Positions 50,863 through 59,389 of a stretch of DNA of 63,894 nucleotides are shown in pieces (within the stretch, counting starts at the first letter, position 1; every line of letters begins with the position of its first letter). The notes beneath the pieces were generated by a model. That model saw only the letters and a list, made by a program, of their open reading frames with translations, made no database searches and was not told the DNA's origin. The DNA is taken from assembly GCA_016792765.1 (NCBI GenBank), contig JAEULD010000065.1, forward strand, positions 1 through 63,894. The letters run 5' to 3'. The DNA comes from Candidatus Odyssella sp. Lineage in GTDB: Bacteria > Pseudomonadota > Alphaproteobacteria > Bin65. Both the position numbers and the translations under genes were made by a program.

Positions 50863-51387
50863 TCATTGCGGGGCCCATTCCTTCAGCATCGTGCGCGCCC
50901 GCGACAGGCGCGAGCGCACCGTTCCGACCGGGACGCCCAGAATCGCCGCGGCTTCCTCGTAGTCGAAACCTTCTACGCCGCACAGCATCAGCACCTCGCG
51001 AAAGCGCGGCGGCAGCCGCCGGATCGCCGCCGCCAGCTCGGCCAGCGACGCGCTCTCGAGCTGGCCGCCGCTCCTGGCCGGCTCGGGCGCGCTGTCGAAC
51101 GCGACGTCGTGCCGGACCGGGCTGCGCCGCCGCCGCCGCCACTCGCCGCGCAGCACGTTCTGCAGGATCGTGAACAGCCAGGCGCGCAGATTTCCGGCCG
51201 GATCGAGCTGCGGCAGCGCGCCGAGCGCGCGGATCAGGGTTTCCTGGACCAGGTCGTCGGCATGGTCGGCATCCCGGGCCAAATACCGGGCGAATCTTCT
51301 AAGCCCTGGAATTTGCTCGATGATTTTTGCCTTCAGGGCGTCGGTCAAGGGGCCGTCCCGGCGGGAACCAATGGCGCTGACCGGCAT
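50863..51387 (-). CDS. ECF sigma factor, EcfG-like (first copy)
   Basis: 174-residue sigma factor. Region 2 reads LRRFARYLARDADHADDLVQETLIRAL with GNLRAWLFTILQNV, region 4 LPPRFREVLMLCGVEGFDYEEAAAILGVPVGTVRSRLSRAR. The RAWLFTIL-N segment is a close match to EcfG, and its position two genes from phyR fits the general stress sigma factor. ATG at 51387. It is divergent from a second ECF gene. A degenerate promoter (CGAAC-N17-CGTT, 51441-51416 on the minus strand) lies just before it. Confidence 0.87.
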   Translation of the reverse strand: MPVSAIGSRRDGPLTDALKAKIIEQIPGLRRFARYLARDADHADDLVQETLIRALGALPQLDPAGNLRAWLFTILQNVLRGEWRRRRRSPVRHDVAFDSAPEPARSGGQLESASLAELAAAIRRLPPRFREVLMLCGVEGFDYEEAAAILGVPVGTVRSRLSRARTMLKEWAPQ

Positions 51388-51552
51388 ATAGCCTGAGGTA
51401 GCGTCATGCGAGGTTAACGAGCAGCCCGCGGCATCGGTTCGCAGCGATCCTTTCCGTTCCGACCACACTACGACCCGTGCACCGCGCCGGCGGGCAAGAT
51501 CGAGCACCGGACGATCCGAACGTTTCCGCAAACGACGAACGGAGGCAAGAGC

Positions 51553-52092
51553 ATGGAGACGACGACCGAGTTCCGCGAGCTTCTGATCGCCGCCCTTCCG
51601 CACATGCGCGCCTACGCGCGCTCGCTGACCGGAAGCGCCGACCAGGCCGACGATCTCGTGCAGGATACCGCTTTGCGCCTGATGGGGGCACAGGAGCAGT
51701 ATCGTCAAGGCACGAACTTCAGAGCCTGGGCGATCGCCGCGCTGCGCAACCGGTTCATCGATCTCCGCCGCCGCGCGCGCTTCCACGGCGGCTCGATCGA
51801 CGACATCGACACCTCGCTGTTCGCGCATCCGGCGTCGCAGGAGACGATCGTCTATTTCGAAGAGACCGCGCGCGAATTCTGGCGCCTCACGCCGGCCCAT
51901 CGCGAGATCATCACGATGGTCGGCATCAACGGCATGAGCTACGAGCAGGTGGCGCAGGTGCTCGGCTGCCCGATCGGCACGGTGCGCTCGCGCCTCGCGC
52001 GCGCCCGCGCCGAACTGCAGGCCGCGATCGACGGCAGGGAAGCCGCCGCGGCCAAGCCGGCCGCCCGCGAGCGCGCCCGCCGCGCCGCCTGA
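51553..52092 (+). CDS. ECF sigma factor, EcfG-like (second copy)
   Basis: 179-residue sigma factor. Region 2: PHMRAYARSLTGSADQADDLVQDTALRLM with GTNFRAWAIAALRN; region 4: LTPAHREIITMVGINGMSYEQVAQVLGCPIGTVRSRLARARAEL; Ala-rich tail. It is the same general type as the divergent copy but the two differ along the whole length, so they are old paralogues. ATG 51553 has AACGGAGG. A hairpin follows at 52111-52140. Confidence 0.87.
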   Translation: METTTEFRELLIAALPHMRAYARSLTGSADQADDLVQDTALRLMGAQEQYRQGTNFRAWAIAALRNRFIDLRRRARFHGGSIDDIDTSLFAHPASQETIVYFEETAREFWRLTPAHREIITMVGINGMSYEQVAQVLGCPIGTVRSRLARARAELQAAIDGREAAAAKPAARERARRAA

Positions 52093-52110
52093 TCTCCGGT
52101 TCCGCCGCGA

Positions 52111-52140
52111 CCGGAAGCCGGGCGCTCCCGCGCCCGGCTT
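52111..52140 (+). terminator. Hairpin after the second ECF sigma gene
   Basis: Perfect 12-bp stem GGAAGCCGGGCG (52111-52122) with 52129-52140, loop CTCCCG, 18 bp past the stop. The following CGCGTTTCG gives only a weak T-run. Confidence 0.6.
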
Positions 52141-52234
52141 CCCGCGTTTCGCAGTCCCGCGCGCCGGCGTCGTTTACTCCGGACAGGGCGCGCGCTAGGA
52201 CATCTCCCCGCCGAACGCCGCGAGGGAGGGAACC

Positions 52235-53017
52235 GTGCTGTCCGAAGCCGAACGCCAGAAGGCCTGCGAAATCCTGCTCGAAGCCGAGCGCATCAAGAAG
52301 CCGGCGCTCCAGCTCTCGAAAACCTTCCCCGGCATCACGATCGAAGACGCCTATGCGATCCAGAGCCTCGTCAACGAGGCGAAGGTGAAGGCGGGCTCGA
52401 AGGTGATCGGCAACAAGATCGGCCTCACCTCGAAGGCGATGCAGCAATCGTCGCAGATCGACGAGCCCGATTACGGCGTGCTGCACGACTACATGGTGAT
52501 CGAAGACGGCGCCAAGGTGCCGTTCGAGCGCTTCATCGTGCCGCGCGTCGAGATCGAGCTGGTGTTCGTGCTCGGCAAGGCGCTGAAGGGCCCGGGCATC
52601 GGCCTGCTCGACGTGCTGCGCGCCACCGAATACGTCGTGCCCGCGATCGAGATCATCGACGCGCGCGTGCAGAACCCGCGCAAGATCACCGACACGGTGT
52701 CCGACAACGGCGCCGCCGCCGGGCTCATCGTCGGCGGCCGCGCGGTCGGCCCGATGGACATCGACCTCCGCTGGGTCGGCGGCCTGCTCTACCGCAACGC
52801 CGACATCGAGGAGACCGGCGTCGCCGCCGGCGTGCTCGGCCATCCGGCGATGGGCATCGCGTGGCTCGCGAACAAGGTGGGGCGCTTCGGCACCGTGCTC
52901 GAGCCGGGGCGCGTGATGCTCTCGGGCTCGTTCATCCGCCCGGTGTGGGCGCAGAAGGGCGACACGCTGCGCGCCGATTTCGGCCCGCTCGGCAGCCTGG
53001 GCGTGCAGTTCGTCTAG
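52235..53017 (+). CDS. hpaH: 2-oxo-hept-4-ene-1,7-dioate hydratase (HpaH family)
   Basis: 260-residue hydratase of the FAH/MhpD superfamily. Strong agreement with E. coli HpaH: ITIEDAYAIQSLV, KIGLTSKAMQQSSQIDEPDYG, FIVPRVEIELVFVLGK, PAIEIIDARVQNPRKITDTVSDN and RWVGGLLYRN. It hydrates the dienoate produced in meta-cleavage of homoprotocatechuate or similar. GTG start, preceded by GGGAGGGAACC. The rest of an hpa cluster is absent; the LigA/LigB-like dioxygenase at 55910-57008 may supply its substrate. Confidence 0.88.
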   Translation: MLSEAERQKACEILLEAERIKKPALQLSKTFPGITIEDAYAIQSLVNEAKVKAGSKVIGNKIGLTSKAMQQSSQIDEPDYGVLHDYMVIEDGAKVPFERFIVPRVEIELVFVLGKALKGPGIGLLDVLRATEYVVPAIEIIDARVQNPRKITDTVSDNGAAAGLIVGGRAVGPMDIDLRWVGGLLYRNADIEETGVAAGVLGHPAMGIAWLANKVGRFGTVLEPGRVMLSGSFIRPVWAQKGDTLRADFGPLGSLGVQFV

Positions 53018-53093
53018 CGGCGGCCGGCGCGCATCCGCGCGGCGCCAGCGGTCTCGAGCCCGCCGCTCCGCGCAGCTGTGCTAGGGTCGGCGC

Positions 53094-54206
53094 ATGGCGG
53101 ACGAGTTCGACATCGCGGTGGTCGGGGGCGGGCTGGTCGGCGCGGCGCTCGCCTGGGGCGCGTCCGGCGCGGGGCGGCGCGTGGCGCTGCTCGACGAGGG
53201 CGATCTGGCGCTGCGCGCGGCGCGCGCCAATTTCGCGCTGGTGTGGGTGCAGGGCAAAGGCCTCGGCCTGCCGGACTACGCGGCCTGGACCGCGCGCTCG
53301 GCCGCGGCATGGCCGGATCTCGCGGCCGCGCTGGGCGGCGAAACGGGCATCGATGTCCGCTACGGCCGGCCGGGCGGCCTGCATCTCGCCCTGTCGGAGG
53401 CCGAGCTCGAGCGGCGCGCGGCATGGCTCGGGCGCCTGCACAACCAGTCGCCGCCCTACACGGTGCGGATGCTCGATCGCGCCGAGACGGCGCGGCTGCT
53501 GCCCGCGATCGGGCCCGACGTCGTGGGCGCCAGCTTCTGCCCCGACGACGGGCATTGCGATTCGCTGCGCCTGTTCCGCGCGCTGCATGCGGGCTTCCAG
53601 CGGCGCGGCGGCCGTTATCGCGCGGACAGCGCCGTCGACGGCATCCGGCATGCCGGCGGCGAATTCCGCCTCGCCACGAAGCGCGGCGAGATCCGCGCGG
53701 CCAAGCTCGTGCTCGCGGCCGGGCTCGGCAACGCGCGGCTCGCGCCGATGGTCGGCCTCGCCGCACCGGTGCGGCCGCAGCGCGGGCACATCCTCGTCAC
53801 CGAGCGCGTGGCGCCGTTCCTCGCGCATCCGCTGGCCACGCTGCGCCAGACCGGCGAAGGCAGCGTCATGATCGGCGATTCGCAGGAAGAGGCGGGGTTC
53901 GACACCGGCGTGGACACCGGCGTCGCCGCCGCGATCGCCGCGCGCGCGGTGCGCGCGTTCCCGCTGCTCGCGCGCGCCAACGTGGTGCGAAGCTGGGCCG
54001 CGCTGCGCGTGATGACGGGCGACGGCTTCCCGATCTACGAGCAGTCGGCGGCGTGCCCCGGCGCGTTCCTGGCCACCTGCCATAGCGGCGTCACGCTCGC
54101 CGCCGCACACGCCACGGTGCTGGCGCCGCAGATCGCGGCCGGCGCGCTCGCGCCGGAGCTGGGCGTCTTCTCCGCGCGGCGGTTCGATGTTCCGGCGGCG
54201 GCCTGA
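53094..54206 (+). CDS. FAD-dependent amine oxidase subunit (DadA/HcnC family)
   Basis: 370-residue DAO-fold flavoprotein: AVVGGGLVGAALAWG near the N-terminus, central EEAGFDTGVDTG and C-terminal CHSGVTLAAAHATVLAPQIA at the FAD site. It overlaps the next gene by 20 bp. With the [2Fe-2S] and BFD-containing subunits it forms the three-part arrangement of hydrogen cyanide synthase, opine oxidase and D-hydroxyproline dehydrogenase. Confidence 0.87.
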   Translation: MADEFDIAVVGGGLVGAALAWGASGAGRRVALLDEGDLALRAARANFALVWVQGKGLGLPDYAAWTARSAAAWPDLAAALGGETGIDVRYGRPGGLHLALSEAELERRAAWLGRLHNQSPPYTVRMLDRAETARLLPAIGPDVVGASFCPDDGHCDSLRLFRALHAGFQRRGGRYRADSAVDGIRHAGGEFRLATKRGEIRAAKLVLAAGLGNARLAPMVGLAAPVRPQRGHILVTERVAPFLAHPLATLRQTGEGSVMIGDSQEEAGFDTGVDTGVAAAIAARAVRAFPLLARANVVRSWAALRVMTGDGFPIYEQSAACPGAFLATCHSGVTLAAAHATVLAPQIAAGALAPELGVFSARRFDVPAAA

Positions 54207-54480
54207 AGCGGCGCCGACGCTCGCGATCCGCGTCGACGGCGTCGCGGTGCCGGCGCGCGCCGGCGAGAGCGTCGCGGCGGCGATGCTGGCGGCGGGCCTC
54301 CTGCGCTTCCGCGATGCGCCGGCGGGCGGCGCGCCGCGCGGCCCCTATTGCATGATGGGCGCGTGCTTCGATTGCCTGGTGACGATCGACGGCGTCGGCA
54401 ATCGCCAGGCCTGCCTCGAAACGGTGCGCGAGGGCATGGCGGTCGAAACCCAGTCCGGCCCGCGGGCGCTCGCGCGATGA
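54187..54480 (+). CDS. [2Fe-2S] small subunit of an HcnA/opine-oxidase-like dehydrogenase
   Basis: 97-residue plant-type ferredoxin-like protein with GPYCMMGACFDCLVTIDG and a later Cys in RQACLET, giving the C-x4-C-x2-C...C cluster. It transfers electrons between the two flavoprotein subunits or to the quinone acceptor. It overlaps genes on both sides (20 bp, then ATGA). Confidence 0.88.
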   Translation: MFRRRPEAAPTLAIRVDGVAVPARAGESVAAAMLAAGLLRFRDAPAGGAPRGPYCMMGACFDCLVTIDGVGNRQACLETVREGMAVETQSGPRALAR

Positions 54481-55877
54481 CGATCCGCGACGCCTACGAC
54501 GCAGCGGTCGTCGGCGCCGGCCCTGCCGGGCTCGCGGCGGCGACGCTGTGCGCGCGGGCGGGGCTCGCCACCGTGCTGTTCGACGAGCAGCCGGCGGCGG
54601 GCGGGCAGATCTATCGCGCGGCCGGCACCACGCCGCTGCGGGCCGGGACAATTCTGGGCGACGACTACTGGCGGGGCCGGCGCCTCGTCGCGGATTTCGC
54701 GGCGAGCGGCGCGCAGCACGTGCCCGGCGCCGCGGTGTGGAGCCTTTCGCGCGAACGCGAGATCGGCGTTTCGCTGGGCGGCGCCGCGCGGCTCGTGCGC
54801 GCCGCGCGCGTGATCCTCGCCACCGGCGCGATCGAGCGGCCGTTCCCGATTCCGGGCTGGACGCTGCCCGGCGTGATGACGGCCGGCGCCGCGCAGATCC
54901 TGCTGAAATCGGCGGCGCTGGTGCCGGCGGGGCGCACGGTGCTCGCCGGCTCGGGCCCGCTGCTCTGGCTGCTCGCGCGCCAGTATCTCGAGGCCGGCGC
55001 GGAGATCGCGGCGATCCTCGACACGACGCCGCGCGCGAACCGGCGGCGCGCGCTGGCGCACGCGCCGGCCTTCCTCGCCTCGCCCTATTTCGCGAAAGGG
55101 CTGGCGCTGCTGCGCGCGGTGCGCCGCCGCGTGCGCGTGATCGGCGGCGTGGCGGCGCTGGCCGCAGAAGGCAGCGGCCGGCTCGAAGCGGTGCGTTACG
55201 CGGCCGCGCGCGGCGAGCAGCGGCTGCCCGCCGATCTGCTGCTGCTGCACCAGGGCGTGGTGCCCAACGTGAACCTCGCCATGGCCGCCGGCATTGCGCA
55301 TCGCTGGGACGAATCGCAGCTCTGCTTCGTGCCGGAGCGCGACGCCGCCGGCGCCACGGCCCTCGACGGCATCGCGATCGCCGGCGACGGCGGCGGCATC
55401 GGCGGCGCCGAGGCGGCGGCGGAGGAGGGCCGGCTCGCGGCCATCGCCGCGATCCGGGCGCTTCGTCCGGGCGCCGATCTCGGCGCCGAAGAGATCGCCG
55501 CGCGGCGGAGCCTCGCGCGCTGGCGGCGCGGGCGGCGCTTCCTCGACGCGCTGTTCCGACCGGCCTTCGTGCCGCCTGCGGACGAGACGATCGTCTGCCG
55601 CTGCGAAGCGGTCACCGCGGGCGAGATCGCGGCCGCCGTCGACCAGGGCTGCACGGGCCCCAACCAGCTCAAGGCCTTCACGCGCTGCGGCATGGGGCCG
55701 TGCCAGGGCCGCCTGTGCGGCCTCACGGTCACGCAGCTGATCGCCGCGCGGCGCGGCGTCTCGCCGGCCGAGGCGGGCCATTACCGCCTGCGCCCGCCGG
55801 TGAAGCCGCTGACCTTGGGTGAACTCGCGGGCCTCCCCGCGGGCAACGCTGCCATGAAGGCCGTCGCGCGCGATTGA
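54477..55877 (+). CDS. FAD/NAD-binding subunit with C-terminal BFD-type [2Fe-2S] domain (HcnB/OoxA family)
   Basis: 466-residue flavoprotein: FAD motif VVGAGPAGLAA, DEQPAAGGQIYR, second dinucleotide motif LAGSGPLLWLL and IAGDGGGIGGAEAA. The C-terminal domain has cysteines CRCEAVTAGEI and CGMGPCQGRLC (BFD-like cluster). It completes the three-subunit dehydrogenase. The typical substrates are opines, D-amino acids or glycine; which one cannot be read from sequence. Confidence 0.88.
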   Translation: MTIRDAYDAAVVGAGPAGLAAATLCARAGLATVLFDEQPAAGGQIYRAAGTTPLRAGTILGDDYWRGRRLVADFAASGAQHVPGAAVWSLSREREIGVSLGGAARLVRAARVILATGAIERPFPIPGWTLPGVMTAGAAQILLKSAALVPAGRTVLAGSGPLLWLLARQYLEAGAEIAAILDTTPRANRRRALAHAPAFLASPYFAKGLALLRAVRRRVRVIGGVAALAAEGSGRLEAVRYAAARGEQRLPADLLLLHQGVVPNVNLAMAAGIAHRWDESQLCFVPERDAAGATALDGIAIAGDGGGIGGAEAAAEEGRLAAIAAIRALRPGADLGAEEIAARRSLARWRRGRRFLDALFRPAFVPPADETIVCRCEAVTAGEIAAAVDQGCTGPNQLKAFTRCGMGPCQGRLCGLTVTQLIAARRGVSPAEAGHYRLRPPVKPLTLGELAGLPAGNAAMKAVARD

Positions 55878-55909
55878 GCAACGCCGCGCCGCCGTGGCAT
55901 GATGCGCGG

Positions 55910-56188
55910 ATGCGCGATTATTGGCTCAGCAAGCTGTTCTACGACGTGCAGTCGGCCGCGGCGGAATACCGCGCGGACCGCGCGAAGTTCCTCGCCCGCT
56001 ATCCGCTGCGGCCCGAGGTGAAGGAGGCGCTGCTCCGCGACGACGTGGCGTTCCTCGCCCCGCGCGTCAACGCCTATCTGCTGCGCTTCTACTTCGGTGC
56101 CGCCGGCATGAAGGACGAGGAGTTCATCCGCCGCCTGCGGGAAATCGCGCCCGCCAAGAGCGTCGCGGCCGAGGCGGCCCATGGCTGA
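55910..56188 (+). CDS. LigA-type small subunit of an extradiol dioxygenase
   Basis: 92-residue helical LigA-domain protein (residues such as YWLSKLFYDVQ, RADRAKFLARYPL, VNAYLLRFYFGAAGM). It is shorter and clearly different from LigA at 40714-41139. The ATG at 55910 is preferred; a TTG at 55874 overlapping the preceding stop would add 12 residues. It overlaps the dioxygenase gene by 8 bp. Confidence 0.85.
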   Translation: MRDYWLSKLFYDVQSAAAEYRADRAKFLARYPLRPEVKEALLRDDVAFLAPRVNAYLLRFYFGAAGMKDEEFIRRLREIAPAKSVAAEAAHG

Positions 56189-57008
56189 GCTCGTCGCGGT
56201 CATGGCCGCGAGCCACGGCCCGCTGATCCAGCGCGACTGGCACGCGGTGACGCCGGAGCACAAGCAGCGCCTCACGGCCGCGTTCGAGTCGCTCGGCGCG
56301 CGGCTCAACCGCGCGCGGGCCGACGTCGTCGTCGTCGTCTCGCCCGATCACTGGGTGAATTTCTTCATCGACAATCTGCCCGCGATCTGCATCGGCGTCG
56401 GCGAGGAGCACGACGGGCCGCCCGAGCCGTTCCTCAAGGACTTCCCGTGGCGCCCGGTGCCCGGCCATGCCGGCCTCGCGAACCACATCCATGCGACGGC
56501 GCTCGCCGACGAGTTCGAGCCTTCGGTCTCGCACCGCATGACGCTCGATCACGGCTTCTGCATTCCGCTCTGGCGCATGAAGCCCGATCCGCTGCCGCGC
56601 ATCGTGCCGATCGTCGTCAACACGCTCGAGCCGCCGATGCCGCGCGTCTCGCGCTGCCTCGCCTGGGGCAAGCTCGTCGCGAAGGCGGTGGCGTCGTATC
56701 CGGAAAAGCTGCGCGTGGCGGTGCTCGCCACCGGGGGCTTGAGCCACTCGATCGGCGAGCCGACGATGGGCGCCATCGACGAGGCGTTCGACCGGCGCTG
56801 CATCGCGGCGTTCGGCGACGGCCGCGAGGCGCCGCTGGCGGCGTTTCTCGAGGCCGAGATGGACGGCGCCGGCAACGGCTCGCACGAATGCCGCAACTGG
56901 GCGGTCGCGCACGGCGCCGCCGGCAGCCGCGGCTTCGCGCTGGTCGATTACGTCCCGGTGCCCGAAGTCTATGTCGGCTGCGGCTTCGCGGCGTGGGAGC
57001 TGCGGTAG
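56181..57008 (+). CDS. Class III extradiol ring-cleavage dioxygenase, LigB type (second copy)
   Basis: 275-residue LigB-family enzyme. Ligand motifs: MAASHGPLI (His), VSPDHWVNFF (His), IVPIVVNTLEPP with the Glu, and a catalytic His in TGGLSHSIGE. It is a paralogue of LigB at 41139. Its partner is the small LigA-like protein. The substrate is probably a different catechol (for example a gallate-, homoprotocatechuate- or substituted-catechol type); HpaH nearby favours the homoprotocatechuate-like route (inference). Confidence 0.88.
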   Translation: MAELVAVMAASHGPLIQRDWHAVTPEHKQRLTAAFESLGARLNRARADVVVVVSPDHWVNFFIDNLPAICIGVGEEHDGPPEPFLKDFPWRPVPGHAGLANHIHATALADEFEPSVSHRMTLDHGFCIPLWRMKPDPLPRIVPIVVNTLEPPMPRVSRCLAWGKLVAKAVASYPEKLRVAVLATGGLSHSIGEPTMGAIDEAFDRRCIAAFGDGREAPLAAFLEAEMDGAGNGSHECRNWAVAHGAAGSRGFALVDYVPVPEVYVGCGFAAWELR

Positions 57009-57027
57009 CGCGCCCCGACGTCGCCGG

Positions 57028-57411
57028 CTAATCCTTCTCCGATCCCGGCGCGCGCATCGCCCAGATCGCGCTCATCAGCAGGCCCTTGGCGCGCGGCAGC
57101 GTGAGGAAGGTGAGCGCCAGCGTCGAGCCGCACCACAGCACGAGCGACATCCACAGCGGCCAGGTGAGCTGCGGCTCGATCCACAGGATCGCCGGCGCCA
57201 GCACGTGCCCGACGACGAGAATCGTGAGCCACGGCGCCGCGTCGTCGGAGCGGATGTGCTTGTAGGCCTCGCCGCAGGCCGCGCAGCGGTCGACCTGCTT
57301 CAGATACGACGCGAACAGCCGCGCGCCGCCGCAATTCGGGCAGCGGCCCCGCAAGCCGCGCCGCAACGCCAGCATCAGCGGCGGCCGCTCTTCGTGCTCG
57401 GTCGAGTGCAT
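57028..57411 (-). CDS. DUF983 family membrane protein with zinc-ribbon cysteines
   Basis: 127-residue protein with an N-terminal ribbon (CPNCGG and CAACGE) and two hydrophobic helices at about residues 60-78 and 84-104. DUF983 proteins are widespread in alphaproteobacteria; function unknown. It converges on the dioxygenase operon, 19 bp from its stop. Confidence 0.82.
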   Translation of the reverse strand: MHSTEHEERPPLMLALRRGLRGRCPNCGGARLFASYLKQVDRCAACGEAYKHIRSDDAAPWLTILVVGHVLAPAILWIEPQLTWPLWMSLVLWCGSTLALTFLTLPRAKGLLMSAIWAMRAPGSEKD

Positions 57412-57494
57412 GGAATGTCCGCCTTGCCCGCGGCGAAGGATATGACACCGGCGCGTTGCCGGCGGAAGGGGGTGCGGCCGTTTCCCGCGGCGCG

Positions 57495-58775
57495 CTACAG
57501 CGTCACTCCAGGCAGCCACAGCGAGATGGCTGGAACGTAGGTGACGAGCAGGAGCACGATCACCATCGCCACGTAGAACGGCCAAATCTCGCGCGCGACC
57601 TGTTCGATCGTCACCTTGCCGACGGCGCAGCCCACGAACAGCGTCGATCCCACCGGCGGCGTCACGAGGCCGATGCCGAGATTGACCAGCATGATCATGC
57701 CGAAGTGCACCGGATCGACGCCGAACTTGATCACCACCGGCAGCAGGATCGGCGTGCAAATCAGGATCAGCGGCGCCATGTCCATCAGGCAGCCGAGCAC
57801 CAGCAGCATGATGTTGATCATCAGCAGGATGACGATCTTGTCTTCGGAGATGGTGAGGAAGAACGCCGTCACCTTCGCCGGCAGCTGCATCAGCGCCATG
57901 ATGTAGCCGAAGCTCGACGCGAACGCGATCAGCATCATCACCATCGCCACGGTCTTCGCCGTGCGGTGCACGAGATGCGGCAGGTCGCGCCAGCGGTAGT
58001 CGCGATAGATCAGCATGGTGACGAGAAACGCATAGACGCAGGCGACGGCGGCCGATTCGGTGGCGGTGAAGACGCCGCCCAAGATCCCGCCGAGAATGAT
58101 CACCATCGTGCCGAGGCCCCACAGCGCCTCGAGCGCCATCTTGACCGCCTGTCGGAACGGAACCGGCTCGCCGCGCGGGTAGCCGTGCCGCCGCGCCATG
58201 AGCAGGCAGAGCGCGATGAGGGACATCCCGAGCAGCAGGCCGGGGAAGACGCCGGCCACGAACAGGTGCGCGATCGAGATCGTTCCGCCCGCCGCCAACG
58301 AGTAGATGACCGCGTTGTGGCTCGGCGGAATCAAGATCGCCTGCACCGAGCCGCAGATCGTCACGTTGGTGGCGAACACGCGCGGATAGCCGGCCTTGAC
58401 CATGCGCGGGATCATCACCGAGCCGATCGAGGCGGTGTCGGCCACCGACGAGCCCGAGATCGCGCCGAAGAACGTGGAGGCGAGCACGTTGACGAGCGAG
58501 AGGCCGCCGCGGATGAAGCCGACGAGAACGTTGGCGAACGCCACGAGGCGGCGCGCCATCCCGCCCTCGGCCATGATCGCGCCGGCGAGCACGAAGAACG
58601 GAATCGCGAGCAGCGAGAACTTGCTCACGCCGTCCGAGATCTTGAGCATCACGGCTTCGAGCGGGAGGTCGATGTAGAGCGCGCCGGCCAGCGCGGCGAG
58701 ACCGAGCGCGTAGGCCACCGGCACGCGCAGCGCCAGGAAGACGAACAGGGCGCCAAGGAGAATGAAGCCTTCCAT
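57495..58775 (-). CDS. dctM: TRAP transporter large permease (DctM)
   Basis: 426-residue sodium-driven transport subunit with about 12 helices. DctM landmarks: GFILLGALFVFLALRVPVA at the N-terminus, PFFVLAGAIMAEGG, GSSVADTASIGSVMIPRM and GLVTPPVGSTLFVGCAVGK. It follows dctQ by 9 bp. Confidence 0.94.
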   Translation of the reverse strand: MEGFILLGALFVFLALRVPVAYALGLAALAGALYIDLPLEAVMLKISDGVSKFSLLAIPFFVLAGAIMAEGGMARRLVAFANVLVGFIRGGLSLVNVLASTFFGAISGSSVADTASIGSVMIPRMVKAGYPRVFATNVTICGSVQAILIPPSHNAVIYSLAAGGTISIAHLFVAGVFPGLLLGMSLIALCLLMARRHGYPRGEPVPFRQAVKMALEALWGLGTMVIILGGILGGVFTATESAAVACVYAFLVTMLIYRDYRWRDLPHLVHRTAKTVAMVMMLIAFASSFGYIMALMQLPAKVTAFFLTISEDKIVILLMINIMLLVLGCLMDMAPLILICTPILLPVVIKFGVDPVHFGMIMLVNLGIGLVTPPVGSTLFVGCAVGKVTIEQVAREIWPFYVAMVIVLLLVTYVPAISLWLPGVTL

Positions 58776-58784
58776 GGCCGTGCC

Positions 58785-59300
58785 TCAGTTCGCCTCGGCG
58801 GGTTCGCGGTACATGATCGAATCGAGTGGCGGCTTGCCGATCCAGGCGCGCTCGAGGATGAACAGCAGCGTGATCGCGCCGCCGAGCGGGATCGGCAGAT
58901 AGGTGACGCCGACCGACAGAAACGGGAACTCGGCGATGACCTGAGACCAGGTCGTCGCGACCAGCTGGAATCCCCAATAGACCATGAAAACCGCCAACAC
59001 CGCGACCGACAGCTCCGCGATGCCGTGGACGATGCGCCGGTAGGGCTGCCGCAGCGCATCGGCGAACAGCGCGACGCTGATGTGAATTCCCGCGCGATAG
59101 CAGGCGGCGCCGGCGAAGAAGGTGAACAGGATCATCAGCAGCACCGCCATCGGCTCGGGCCAGGCGGAACCGCGATTGAGCACGTAACGCGTATAGACGC
59201 CCCACGGGATGACGACGGTCATGATCGCGAGGGCGAGGCCCGCGACGATCATGCAGGCCAGATACAAGGCGTCCATCGCCCTGCGATACGCTGTCTTCAT
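58785..59300 (-). CDS. dctQ: TRAP transporter small permease (DctQ)
   Basis: 171-residue four-helix membrane protein with the DctQ pattern VYTRYVLNRGSAWPEPMAVLLM and a CYRAGIHISVAL segment after it. ATG at 59300, separated from dctP by a terminator-like hairpin. Confidence 0.9.
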   Translation of the reverse strand: MKTAYRRAMDALYLACMIVAGLALAIMTVVIPWGVYTRYVLNRGSAWPEPMAVLLMILFTFFAGAACYRAGIHISVALFADALRQPYRRIVHGIAELSVAVLAVFMVYWGFQLVATTWSQVIAEFPFLSVGVTYLPIPLGGAITLLFILERAWIGKPPLDSIMYREPAEAN

Positions 59301-59329
59301 CGCGAGTCGGCCCCCGGCGGGTCGCGAAT

Positions 59330-59366
59330 AAAAAGCCGGCTCGAACGGATCCCCGGTCGAGCCGGC
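59330..59366 (-). terminator. Intra-operon terminator/attenuator between dctP and dctQ
   Basis: On the minus strand GCCGGCTCGA, a 12-base loop, TCGAGCCGGC and then TTTTTATTC: perfect 10-bp stem (59335-59344 with 59357-59366) and T-run. It would stop most transcripts after the binding-protein gene. Confidence 0.88.
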
Positions 59367-59389
59367 CGGCTCGTGAAGCGCCCGGGCGG

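Noticed and set aside
51416-51441. CGAAC-N17-CGTT before the first ECF gene as a firm EcfG promoter
   Set aside because: It has a mismatch in the -35 and a 17-base spacer instead of 16, so it is noted only as degenerate.
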